64,000 bases of DNA, taken from Nocardia sp. NBC_00508 (GTDB lineage Bacteria; Actinomycetota; Actinomycetes; Mycobacteriales; Mycobacteriaceae). The position numbers and the translations under genes were made by a program. Positions 44,499 to 52,394 of the stretch are shown here, one piece after another. Position 1 is the first letter of the stretch. Each line of letters opens with the position of its first letter. Below the pieces are notes generated by a model. It was not told the origin of the DNA. It saw only the letters and a program-made list of their open reading frames with translations, and searched no databases. Where the stretch lies: contig NZ_CP107852.1 of NCBI RefSeq assembly GCF_036346875.1, positions 6,200,001-6,264,000 of the forward strand, given 5' to 3'.

Positions 44499-45464
44499 TC
44501 ATGGCAGCAGAACGATGGAACCGGTGGTTTGGCGGCCTTCCAGGTCGCGGTGGGCCTGCTCGGCTCGGGCCAGTGGGTAGGTCGCGCCGATCCGGATGTT
44601 CAACGTGCCGTTGGCGATGGCGTCGAGGACATCGCCCGCGCGCCAGGCGAGTTCGGCGCGGTCGCGGGTGTAGTGCGCGAGCGTGGGGCGGGTGACGAAC
44701 AGCGACCCGGCGGTGCTGAGGCGCTGCAGGTCGAACGGCGGCACCGGCCCGCTCGCGCCGCCGAAGAGGGCGAGCATGCCGCGCACGCGCAGCGAGGCCA
44801 GGCTCGATTCGAAAGTCGCCGCGCCGACGCCGTCGTAGACCGCGGCCACGCCGATCCCGTCGGTGAGTTTGCGCACTTGGTCGGCGAGCTCGTCGCCGTA
44901 GCGCAGTACCTCGGCCGCGCCCGCCGCGCGGGACAGGGTCTCCTTGTCGTCGGAGGACACGGTCGTGATCACCCGCACGCCGCGTGCCGTGAGGAGCTGG
45001 GTCAGGATCAGCCCGACACCACCCGCACCCGCGTGTACCAGCACGGTCTCCCCGGGATCGGGCTTGTAGATCGACTCGATGAGGTAGTGCGCGGTCATGC
45101 CCTGCAACAGCGCCGACGCGGCCACCGGCGGGTCGACGCCGTCCGGCACCGCGATGGCGACGGCGGCGTTCACCGCGACCTTCGGTGCGTAGCTGCCCGG
45201 TGCGGCGGCCCAGGCGACCCGGTCGCCGACCGAGAACTCGGTGACATTCGCGCCGACCTCGGCGACGACGCCGGTGCCCTCCGCGCCCGGGATGTAGGGG
45301 ACATCCTGCGGATAGCGCCCGGTGCGGATGTAGGTGTCGATGAAGTTGACGCCGATCGCCTGGGTATCGACCAGCACCTGGTCCGGCCCGATCTGCGGAT
45401 CGGGCAGCTCCACGTACTTCAGGACCTCGGGACCACCGTGCTCGGAAACCTGAATGGCGCGCAT
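44499..45464 (-). CDS. qor: Quinone oxidoreductase, zinc-independent MDR family
   Basis: This 321-residue NADPH-dependent enzyme has the GroES-like domain start MRAIQVSEHGGPEVLKYVE, GVNFIDTYIRTGRYP and the PGAEGTGVVAEVG loop. The Rossmann domain has HAGAGGVGLILTQLL. Zinc ligands are absent, as expected for the QOR subgroup. Residues follow Rv1454c-type Qor in position and context: it lies divergent from the small gene at 45526, like Rv1454c/Rv1455. Confidence 0.93.
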   Translation of the reverse strand: MRAIQVSEHGGPEVLKYVELPDPQIGPDQVLVDTQAIGVNFIDTYIRTGRYPQDVPYIPGAEGTGVVAEVGANVTEFSVGDRVAWAAAPGSYAPKVAVNAAVAIAVPDGVDPPVAASALLQGMTAHYLIESIYKPDPGETVLVHAGAGGVGLILTQLLTARGVRVITTVSSDDKETLSRAAGAAEVLRYGDELADQVRKLTDGIGVAAVYDGVGAATFESSLASLRVRGMLALFGGASGPVPPFDLQRLSTAGSLFVTRPTLAHYTRDRAELAWRAGDVLDAIANGTLNIRIGATYPLARAEQAHRDLEGRQTTGSIVLLP

Positions 45465-45512
45465 GAGATCCAGTTGTACACCCGAGGGGCTGGACCGCAT
45501 CCTACCGGTCGG

Positions 45513-45518
45513 TAAACT
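45513..45518 (+). promoter_or_regulatory. -10 box (TAAACT) for the gene at 45526, leaderless
   Basis: TAAACT ends 7 nt before the ATG at 45526, with no ribosome-binding site between. Confidence 0.55.
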
Positions 45519-45525
45519 GCCTGCC

Positions 45526-45876
45526 ATGAGTGATCGAACCGTCACGGTCCCGGCGAAGCTGTCGGGCGCCCTCGTGGAGTCCGTCAAGGGATTCGTCGCC
45601 GAGCACGGCCGCTCCGCCACGGCCGTGCTCCAGCCGATCGGGCGCAGCGGCGTCCGGCTCACCCTGGTCGGCGCCGACGGCGTCCTCGGCGACCGCGTGG
45701 TCCCCGACCTCGACACCGCCAAGGAGTTGATCGCCACCATCGACGGGCTCACCGAGGCCGACGACTGGGATCGCGAGCTCACTTCGATCGTCACCCCGCG
45801 CAAGGGCCACTGGGCCAAGATGGCGGGCTGGGTGGCCAAACAGACCCGTTTCCCCAAGGCACGCAACGAGAAGTGA
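45526..45876 (+). CDS. Conserved hypothetical protein, Rv1455 position
   Basis: This 116-residue soluble protein comprises an N-terminal strand-helix (TVTVPAKLSGALVESVKGFVAEHG), a GVRLTLVGADGVLGDRVV strand pair and a basic C-terminus (KMAGWVAKQTRFPKARNEK). No known domain was recognised. It is divergent from qor as the corresponding gene is in mycobacteria, and it is followed after 3 nt by a secreted protein gene. Confidence 0.8.
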   Translation: MSDRTVTVPAKLSGALVESVKGFVAEHGRSATAVLQPIGRSGVRLTLVGADGVLGDRVVPDLDTAKELIATIDGLTEADDWDRELTSIVTPRKGHWAKMAGWVAKQTRFPKARNEK

Positions 45877-45879
45877 TCG

Positions 45880-46674
45880 GTGCGTAGCCGGATGACGCGG
45901 CTGTCGAGCCGCATCGGCGCGATTGTGGCCGCCGGGTGGACAGCCCTTGTCGCGGTGACGATTCCGGCGGCGGCGCAGGACACATCGAATGCCTTGCGCG
46001 CCTGTACGCCTGGCGACTATCCGCCGTACTCGGTCGCGGACGGCGGCTACCGCGGCGTGGACGTGGATCTCGCCCGCGGATTCGCCGCCGCGCTGCACCG
46101 TCCGATCGAGTTCGTGCCCGTGACGTGGGCGACGCTGAAAACGGATTTCGCCGAGCGGAACTGCGATATCGCCGTCGGAGGCATCTCCGACCTGCCGTCC
46201 CGCCGCGCTTTCGCCGACTTCTCGATCACCTACGGCACCGACGGCAAGACCCCGATCACCCGCGGCTCGAACGGCACCGCCTACTCGACCATCGACGAGA
46301 TCAACCGTCCCGGCGTCCGGGTCATCGCGAATCGCGGCGGCACGAACGAGGAATTCGCGCGCAAGAACTTCCCGGAGGCGCAGCTCACCTTGTGGCCGGA
46401 CAACCTGACGATCTTCGGCGAGATCGAAGCGGGCCGCGCCGACGTATTCGTCACCGACGCGGTCGAGGGCCGCTACCGCGTTCGCCAGCACCCGGACCTC
46501 CAAGTGCTGCACCCGGAAGCGCCGTTCGATTCGTTCGGCAAGGTGCTCTTGGTCCGCAAGAACGATCCGGTCTTGGCCACCGCCCTCAACGCCCACCTGG
46601 CGACCCAGCTCGCGACCGGTGCGGTGGACCGTCTGTTCGACCAGTGGATCGGGCCGAACGCTTCTATCGGCTGA
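45880..46674 (+). CDS. Secreted PheC-like cyclohexadienyl/arogenate dehydratase (SBP fold)
   Basis: This 264-residue protein has a cleavable signal peptide ending in PAAAQ (about residue 33) and the periplasmic binding protein fold. Along its length it resembles Pseudomonas PheC: GDYPPYSV, FVPVTWATLKTDFAERNCDI, DGKTPITR, RPGVRVIANRGGTNEEFA, PDNLTIFGEIEAGRADVFVTDA, HPEAPFD. PheC converts prephenate or arogenate to phenylpyruvate or phenylalanine outside the cytoplasm. Whether it is catalytic here or a true solute receptor is open. GTG 45880 is 3 nt after the previous stop. Confidence 0.75.
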   Translation: MRSRMTRLSSRIGAIVAAGWTALVAVTIPAAAQDTSNALRACTPGDYPPYSVADGGYRGVDVDLARGFAAALHRPIEFVPVTWATLKTDFAERNCDIAVGGISDLPSRRAFADFSITYGTDGKTPITRGSNGTAYSTIDEINRPGVRVIANRGGTNEEFARKNFPEAQLTLWPDNLTIFGEIEAGRADVFVTDAVEGRYRVRQHPDLQVLHPEAPFDSFGKVLLVRKNDPVLATALNAHLATQLATGAVDRLFDQWIGPNASIG

Positions 46675-47002
46675 TTGCGCCAGCGCGAAATACATTGCCG
46701 CCGCATCGCCGATCGGCGAGGGGAGGTCAAACGCCCTCACCCACTTGGGCATAGTGCGGGAACTGACCGGGACTGGGCCCGATGCGGCCGATCCGCGCCG
46801 GCAAGCGCTGACCGGGTTCCTCGAGATCGGCAACCGGCTCGGGGAAGCCGATGGTCCGCCGTTCGGCGAGCCGGATCCGGTTTCCCACCGGCGGGAATGC
46901 GCTCGATACGGGCGTCGGGATTCCCGGGGAAAGATGACGTGTCGTTAGCACCCGGGCCTGCGATCTGGCCTGACGGCTCAGCGTGAGAGGGAACCGAATT
47001 CG
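46675..47002. other. Spacer before the glutamate-binding protein gene
   Basis: The 328 nt hold no recognised gene or clear hairpin. Short open frames here are Arg/Pro-rich and lack start signals. A GAGAGGGAA ribosome-binding site lies just before 47003. Confidence 0.4.
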
Positions 47003-47845
47003 ATGAGGATCAACCGCACACTCCGCCTCGGCATCGGGGTGATCGCCGTCGCCCTCGCCGCCACCGCCTGCGGTGGCGGTAGCGGCAGCGAAACCGCGAG
47101 CACCGCTGATCACGTGAAGGAGGGCAAGCTGACCATCGGCATCAAGTTCGACCAGCCGGGCCTGGGCTTTCGCGACAAGGACGGCGCGTACCAAGGGTAC
47201 GACGTCGAGATCGCCAAATACGTGGCAGGCAAGCTCGGCGTTCAGTCCGACAAGATCACCTTCAAGGAGGCGCCGTCGGCGCAACGCGAGACGATGATCA
47301 TGAACGGCGAGGTGGACTTCATCGTCGCCAGCTACTCGATCACCGACGGCCGCAAGGAGAAGGTCGACTTCGCCGGGCCGTACTTCGTGGCGGGGCAGGC
47401 CCTGCTGGTGAAGAAGGAGAACACCGAGATCACCGGTGTCGAGTCGCTGGTAGGCAACAAGAAGCTCTGCTCGGTCAAAGGCTCCACCCCGGCGCAGAAC
47501 GTCAAGGACAACTACGCCAAGGACGTCAAGTTGGTGGAAGTGGACAACTACTCGCAGTGCATCGAAGCGCTGCGCAGCGGTTCGGTCGACGCGGTGACCA
47601 CCGACGACATCATCCTCGCCGGTTACGCGGGCCAGGCATCGGGCGAACTGAAGCTGGTCGGCAACACGTTCACCGTGGAGAAGTACGGCATCGGCCTGAA
47701 GAAGGGCGATCAGGAGACCCGCGCCAAGATCAACGACGCGATCGAGGCAATGTTCGCCGACGGTTCTTGGCAGAAGGCGTTCGAGGCAACGATCGGTCCG
47801 CTCCGCGACTCGACGCTGACGCCGCCCGCCGTCGACCGGTACTGA
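47003..47845 (+). CDS. Glutamate/glutamine-type ABC transporter substrate-binding lipoprotein
   Basis: This 280-residue SBP of the GluB/GlnH family has a signal sequence with lipobox ATAC (Cys about 23), then the two-lobe fold: KLTIGIKFDQPGLGFRD, YQGYDVEIAKYVA, the ligand segment DFIVASYSITDGRKEKVDFAGPYF, and NKKLCSVKGSTPAQNVK. Family knowledge points to an amino acid, most likely glutamate. The permeases and ATPase usually next to it are absent, so it must work with a distant transporter or act as a sensor. A strong terminator follows. Confidence 0.88.
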   Translation: MRINRTLRLGIGVIAVALAATACGGGSGSETASTADHVKEGKLTIGIKFDQPGLGFRDKDGAYQGYDVEIAKYVAGKLGVQSDKITFKEAPSAQRETMIMNGEVDFIVASYSITDGRKEKVDFAGPYFVAGQALLVKKENTEITGVESLVGNKKLCSVKGSTPAQNVKDNYAKDVKLVEVDNYSQCIEALRSGSVDAVTTDDIILAGYAGQASGELKLVGNTFTVEKYGIGLKKGDQETRAKINDAIEAMFADGSWQKAFEATIGPLRDSTLTPPAVDRY

Positions 47846-47855
47846 TCGGACTCCA

Positions 47856-47902
47856 CCGACCCCAGCGCTTGCGGATCGCCGATCTGCAAGCGCTGGGGTC
47901 GG
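47856..47902. terminator. Bidirectional terminator hairpin
   Basis: A perfect 17-bp inverted repeat (47856-47872 and 47886-47902) extends inward through a G:U pair and GATC/GATC to a 3-nt loop. It lies between the convergent SBP and flavoprotein genes and can end transcripts from both sides. Confidence 0.85.
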
Positions 47903-47984
47903 ATAGGCGTCGATCGCAGCGGGCAGTAGCAGCGCCTGACCTCTCGGTCCGACACTTCCGCGGCCCGCGGGGCAGGGACGTCGC

Positions 47985-48557
47985 TCAGTTGGACGCCGGG
48001 CGGTCCACGTTCGTCCGGCGCGGATGCGCCAGCAGCGCCTGCCAGGCCGTATCCCAGGGGAAGCGGGGGATGAGCGACTCCCCGCTGCGCGGCTCGTGGG
48101 GCTCACCGTCGCCCATCAGCACGGTGACGCCCCACTCGGACAGCTTGCGCAACCCGTCCTGAATTGCGGGAAAACTCATCTGCGCGCGATTGGAGTACGG
48201 CACCGCGACGATCGGCAGCCCCTTGCCCAGCCCTTCGACCAGCAGCCCGAGCGGCAGCGTATCGGAGATCCCGGCGGCCCACTTCGCGACCGAGTTACCG
48301 GTGACCGGTGCGGCGATCATGCCGTCCGGCGGCGGCAGGACATCCGGCGTGCCAGGCTCCTTGTACTCGCTGCGCACGGGGTAACCGGTCTGCGCCGCGA
48401 TTGCCTCGACATCGATGAACTTGGTACCGGAGGGTGAAGCGATCACGCAGACGACCCAGCCGTCCGCCTGAGCCATGGCGACCAGCTTGCCGACATCGCG
48501 AGCAGCGGGCGAACCGGTCACGAGGGCGTACAACACCGGATTTCCGTTGGCGTCCAT
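47985..48557 (-). CDS. Flavoprotein (phosphopantothenoylcysteine decarboxylase-like family)
   Basis: This 190-residue protein has the flavodoxin-like order of the PF02441 family: VLYALVTGSPAARDVGKLV at the N-terminus, DGMIAAPVTGNSVAKWAAGISDTLPLGLLVEGLGKGLPIVAVP in the centre, and a late QMSFPAIQDGLRKLSEWGVTVL helix. It is too short and lacks the CoaC catalytic context, so it is probably an FMN-binding protein of unknown reaction. It lies just downstream of the XRE regulator on the same strand (155 nt apart). Confidence 0.8.
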   Translation of the reverse strand: MDANGNPVLYALVTGSPAARDVGKLVAMAQADGWVVCVIASPSGTKFIDVEAIAAQTGYPVRSEYKEPGTPDVLPPPDGMIAAPVTGNSVAKWAAGISDTLPLGLLVEGLGKGLPIVAVPYSNRAQMSFPAIQDGLRKLSEWGVTVLMGDGEPHEPRSGESLIPRFPWDTAWQALLAHPRRTNVDRPASN

Positions 48558-48712
48558 GGGATCATCGTGTCAGGTCGCACATACCCCGACCGGAACTGCG
48601 CTGGGATTCGCCGATGGTCTTCGGCACGAGGGTCGTCTGCGGCCGAGCCGACACCCAATACGCGATCGTTCGGGCTTGCCTCGACGAGAACCCGTTCACC
48701 CGAACCAAGAAG

Positions 48713-49942
48713 TCATGCTGGGACCGCGCCGATGCGTTTGGCCAAGCGGCCCAGGTCGCCGGTGGTCAAGTCGCGGCGTGCCGAGCGCATCATGTGGCCG
48801 ACCAGTTCGCGGACGTGGGTCATGCCGCGAACCTGTTGGGGGGCGATGTGTTCGGCGCGTAGCAGTGCGTGCAGGGAGCTTCGGTAGTCGCGGCGTAGGG
48901 CGTGTGCGCGGCCGATTTCGACGAAGTACTGTGCCCGGCGGCCTTCTGCGGCAATGGTTTCCGGGGCGAGTGTCGGTGCCAGTTCGAGCACTTGGCCCGG
49001 TTCGCGTCTTTCCATTGCGGCCGACATGCGCCACAAGGTTACGTTCGCCGCGTCGAAGGTGGGGTTGCGGAGGAGGGTGCTGTCCGGGCCTGCCTGCTCG
49101 AGCCGGGCGACTTGTTCGTCTGCTTCGTCCAGGTGATCCGTCGGGTCACCCCCTAGTGCGGCTGTGACAAGTGCGGCTTGGAGGTGCAGCATGCCGTAGG
49201 TCTCGATTTCGCCGAGCGTGCGCACGTCCGGTGCGAGTCGGTCGACCGTCCTGGCGTTGTCGAATGCGGCGGCGAAGGAGCCGGGGCGGGCGAGGAGTAT
49301 CTGGCTCCGTATGTATGCGGCCGCGGCCGGACCGCCTGTGCCGCCGATGTTTTCGGTCGCGCGTTCGATTTCCTGCGCCGCCGTCCACGCCAACGACGGG
49401 TAGCCGCGACGCGCCGCCGACTGAGCCGTAATGTAGGCAACCGCGGCCAGCGCGTCCCAGGTCCGGTCCCGAGCGGCCCCGGTCGCGTCGCGAGTGTGGC
49501 GATAGCAGTCGTTGAGCAGCGGGGCAAGCAACGGCCCGAGTGTTGCATAGTCACAGGCACGCCGCAGGTCGGCCGCGTACTTCGTGGTGGCGGTCAGTTC
49601 ATCGAGATTTCGTGGTGCGCGTGTCGTCGTGGTATTTCCGTGCGTCCAAAGCGCGGTTTCGATGTCGGAGACCGCAGCATGGAATCCGGCAGAGATCGGG
49701 TCCAGTCGATCCCGGTGATCTCCAGTCAGGTCGCCCAGCGCTACGCCGAGTGCCTGTGCGAGCGCGTGCAGCGTCCTGCGCGAATCGACAGGACGCTCGC
49801 CGTTCTCGTACTTGGCGATGGCGCCCCGGCTGACACCGACGCGGTCGGCCAAGACTTGCTGAGAGATCCCGCGGCGCGCACGGATAGCACGCACCTGGCG
49901 GCCGATGTACCGGCCGTCGTCATGCCCCAGGTCATTGCTCAT
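48713..49942 (-). CDS. XRE family regulator with large C-terminal TPR-like domain
   Basis: This 409-residue protein has an N-terminal helix-turn-helix (about 12-70) with RRGISQQVLADRVGVSRGAIAKYENGERPVDS. About 320 mostly helical residues follow, resembling TPR-type sensor domains of actinobacterial XRE proteins (repeated Ala-rich helix pairs such as RGYPSLAWTAAQEIERA and LLRAEHIAPQQVRGMTHVREL). ATG 49942 has a GGGGAGAG site. It diverges from a three-gene operon across about 220 nt and precedes the flavoprotein gene, so it probably controls one or both. Confidence 0.88.
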   Translation of the reverse strand: MSNDLGHDDGRYIGRQVRAIRARRGISQQVLADRVGVSRGAIAKYENGERPVDSRRTLHALAQALGVALGDLTGDHRDRLDPISAGFHAAVSDIETALWTHGNTTTTRAPRNLDELTATTKYAADLRRACDYATLGPLLAPLLNDCYRHTRDATGAARDRTWDALAAVAYITAQSAARRGYPSLAWTAAQEIERATENIGGTGGPAAAAYIRSQILLARPGSFAAAFDNARTVDRLAPDVRTLGEIETYGMLHLQAALVTAALGGDPTDHLDEADEQVARLEQAGPDSTLLRNPTFDAANVTLWRMSAAMERREPGQVLELAPTLAPETIAAEGRRAQYFVEIGRAHALRRDYRSSLHALLRAEHIAPQQVRGMTHVRELVGHMMRSARRDLTTGDLGRLAKRIGAVPA

Positions 49943-49997
49943 CGGCTCTCCCCTCGACGGGTGCTGATCAAACCCCATGCTAGACGCGCTATCAGGT

Positions 49998-50012
49998 GTC
50001 CCGCAGCGGGAC
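49998..50012. promoter_or_regulatory. Inverted repeat GTCCCG-CAG-CGGGAC
   Basis: A perfect 6-bp inverted repeat with a 3-nt centre lies in the divergent region between the XRE gene (start 49942) and the operon (start 50162). Its size fits a dimeric XRE operator; this is inferred from position only. Confidence 0.35.
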
Positions 50013-50161
50013 CAAGCGCGCCCATCAACCCGCCAAGCTATCCCGAGCATTCGCCGATGGAGCCACGCGTATCCATGCGGCAGCACAGCGACGCGCGGCA
50101 AAGTCGGCCGGTGCATGCCTTGGCGATGCTCACAACGCGATGAGCAGGGGAGAAGCCAAAC

Positions 50162-50494
50162 ATGATGCGGGGAAAGACATTCGGGTTCGTGCGGCGCGAC
50201 AGGTCCGTGGACCCGGACGGTGACGGGCCCGTGGTCCGGGCGATCGCGGCGAGGGATGGGTATGGCCTGGTCGTAGCGTATCTGCCTGGCGCGGAGATCG
50301 ACCCTGGTCCGACGCTATGGCTGCTGCAACGGGTGCACACCAATCGTGTCCCGGCAGTGATCGTTCCTAACTTCACGCACCTTGGTGCGATGACGCAACG
50401 AGTGCTGCGCGGCTACCGCGATCTGGTCACCTCGGAGCAGATACTTCCTGGTCGTGTCGCGTATCCGAGCGCCGCGCAGTGGAGGGCACGGTGA
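50162..50494 (+). CDS. Hypothetical protein (110 aa), serine-recombinase-like fold suspected
   Basis: This protein heads the small operon opposite the XRE regulator. It reads as alternating strands and helices: GKTFGFVRRDRS, AARDGYGLVVAYLPG, LWLLQRVHTNRVPAVIVPNFTHLG, then a helix. The order recalls the N-terminal domain of serine recombinases (strand with YxRVS, then GY-VV, then AVVVP-HL). No DNA-binding part exists and the catalytic Ser cannot be placed with confidence, so recombinase activity is unlikely. ATG 50162 follows GGGGAG; its stop overlaps the next GTG (GTGA). Confidence 0.6.
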   Translation: MMRGKTFGFVRRDRSVDPDGDGPVVRAIAARDGYGLVVAYLPGAEIDPGPTLWLLQRVHTNRVPAVIVPNFTHLGAMTQRVLRGYRDLVTSEQILPGRVAYPSAAQWRAR

Positions 50495-50949
50495 GCGAGA
50501 CACCTGATCTGGTGGCAGATACCCCGGTCAGCCGGTGCCGCTTCTACCGGCAATGCGGGCTCGCGGCGGGTGTGGAGCCGGAACACGGGCGAATCGTGGT
50601 GCGCGCGGACAGAGTTGGTGCGATCACCATGCCCGCGCGCCTCGGTCAGGAGGTGAAGGCGCTGATGCAGGTTCGGCGATCCGGGCTCGGGCCGATCATC
50701 TCGCATCCGCGCTCACGGCGCTGGACCTACCTGGTGCGGCCGGATCTGCCCGACGAAGTGCGCTTGTTCGCCGAGCTGTTCCGGCTGGACGTATCAATCG
50801 CCCGGGGCGGTGCGCAGATCGCGCTGCCCTCGCCCGCCGACCGGCCGCCCTGCTTCCGGGTGTGGGTCGAGCCGCCCCGCGACACCTTCCGGCCATCAGG
50901 CGCGATCGTGGTCGCCGCGATTCGCGTCTGCGCGCGGCGCCGGAGGTGA
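50491..50949 (+). CDS. Hypothetical protein (152 aa), paralogue of the gene at 6596-7066
   Basis: No named family was recognised. It shares the CRFYRQCG block, the SHPRSRRWTYL motif and QIALPSPADR-FRVWVEPP with the protein encoded at 6596-7066. The GTG start overlaps the previous stop in GTGA and its own stop overlaps the next GTG in the same way. The RRW-Y-LV then LPSP pattern slightly resembles prim-pol-type domains, at low confidence. The tight coupling implies that the three products act together. Confidence 0.65.
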   Translation: MSETPDLVADTPVSRCRFYRQCGLAAGVEPEHGRIVVRADRVGAITMPARLGQEVKALMQVRRSGLGPIISHPRSRRWTYLVRPDLPDEVRLFAELFRLDVSIARGGAQIALPSPADRPPCFRVWVEPPRDTFRPSGAIVVAAIRVCARRRR

Positions 50950-51167
50950 CGGTGCGGCAGCAGTCTCCGCGCCCGGACGAGAAGGACGTCCACCTGTCCA
51001 TTCAATTCCATGACGTGCGTATGGATTTCGCGGCGTGCGCAAGCGCGGCGGGACTGTTCGTGCAGGAGTGGCGCGCCCGCCACTATCACCACGCGGTCAC
51101 CGTGGTGCCCGGCGATCCGACGGGCCTGCCCCGGTTGCCCAACGAGAGGTTGTACCTGCCACCGTGA
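50946..51167 (+). CDS. Hypothetical small protein (73 aa)
   Basis: This is the third gene of the coupled operon, starting with a GTG that overlaps the previous stop (GTGA). The protein is soluble, with HDVRMDFAACASAAGLFVQEWRARHYHHAV in the middle and a Pro/Leu-rich end (LPRLPNERLYLPP). I recognise no domain. The overlaps on both sides of its partner are the main evidence that it is real. Confidence 0.55.
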   Translation: MTVRQQSPRPDEKDVHLSIQFHDVRMDFAACASAAGLFVQEWRARHYHHAVTVVPGDPTGLPRLPNERLYLPP

Positions 51168-51450
51168 GCGCTCGCCACCGATGGCCTGGCCGCTGCCCGT
51201 GCCCGCAGGTGACGACTTGGCCGACCATCGTCCATCGCCGCTGAACAGATCGGTCAGGTCCGCCATCCGTACTTGCCCTGAGGTGATCGTCTCCTCTGTC
51301 GCACGGCTGCTGGCGTGTCGCAGTGGACGGTGTACAAGACGTGCGCGGACTCAGCCGGACGCGCCGAGCTGTAGCAGTTGATCGAAGGCCGACCGCGCCG
51401 GTACATAAGGTGATACGACCGCGGACCTGTACTTTTCGAGGGAGGTACCG

Positions 51451-52374
51451 ATGTCGATGCGGGGCACGCCATCGCCGCGACGGCGTGGTGCGGTCGCCGG
51501 CCGTGGCCGCTCACTGCGACCACCCACACCACCATTGGCGCCGTCATCTCGGGTCAGGCGTACGATGCACCGTCTTGTCGAGTGGCCGGGCTGGCCGAAA
51601 CTCGCGGCGATGACCACCACTGTCGCCGCGATCGCTGCTCTCTGGTTCACCAGCCAGTCATTGCGAGCCACCGACAACCAGTACGCCTTGTCCCAGCAGG
51701 TGGCGGTCACCAACCGTTTCCAGACGGCGATCGAGCAGCTGACCTCCGACAAGGTCGATATCCGCTTGGGCGGTATCTACCTGCTGGAACGGCTCGCGAA
51801 GGACTCACCTGCCGATCACGAGACGGTGTTCACGGTGCTTTCGGCGTTCCTGCGCACCCACACCACCGCGTCGGCGTGCGAACCCCCGACCCGGACCGCA
51901 CCGGCACCGGTCGATGCCTACGCAGTGGTGAAAGTGATCGGCAGGCGCGACAACGCACGCCCACTCGACCTCGCTGGGACGTGCTTGGCCGGCATGCGAT
52001 TTTTTCAACCTGCCCGCTACGACGCCCGAGACCGGCCCAGATATGCCAACCTGACCGGCTCATCCTTCGACTCCGCGAACCTCGCGGACACCATCTTCTA
52101 CTTCGCGAACCTCACCGACGCCTACTTCGGCGACGCGAACCTCACCGGCGCAGGCTTCTCCTACGCGAACCTCACCGGCGCCTACCTGGTCAACGCGAAC
52201 CTCACCGAAGCGATATTGCAGGGCGCGAACTTCACCGACGCCAACCTTGACGGCGCGAACCTCACCGGCGCCTACCTCGCCGGCGCGAACTTCACCAACA
52301 TCTTCTACAGCGACACCACACGATGGCCAGGCGGGTTCACGCCACCGAAAAGCCGCCCGAACCCTCTGCTGTAG
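51451..52374 (+). CDS. Membrane-anchored pentapeptide-repeat protein
   Basis: This 307-residue protein has a basic Pro/Arg-rich N-terminus (1-50), one membrane helix (AAMTTTVAAIAALWFTS, about 52-68), and a conserved linker RFQTAIEQLTSDKVDIRLGGIYLLERLAKDS. A right-handed beta-helix of pentapeptide repeats follows (about 200-290). The repeats are unusually regular at a 10-residue period, AN(L/F)T-x-A-x(L/F)xx, and the DNA repeats a GCGAACCTCACCG core every 30 nt. Proteins of this layout are common in Nocardia and Streptomyces; their function is unknown. A GGGAGG site supports ATG 51451. Confidence 0.88.
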   Translation: MSMRGTPSPRRRGAVAGRGRSLRPPTPPLAPSSRVRRTMHRLVEWPGWPKLAAMTTTVAAIAALWFTSQSLRATDNQYALSQQVAVTNRFQTAIEQLTSDKVDIRLGGIYLLERLAKDSPADHETVFTVLSAFLRTHTTASACEPPTRTAPAPVDAYAVVKVIGRRDNARPLDLAGTCLAGMRFFQPARYDARDRPRYANLTGSSFDSANLADTIFYFANLTDAYFGDANLTGAGFSYANLTGAYLVNANLTEAILQGANFTDANLDGANLTGAYLAGANFTNIFYSDTTRWPGGFTPPKSRPNPLL

Positions 52375-52394
52375 CTGCACACTTATCGCATGCG

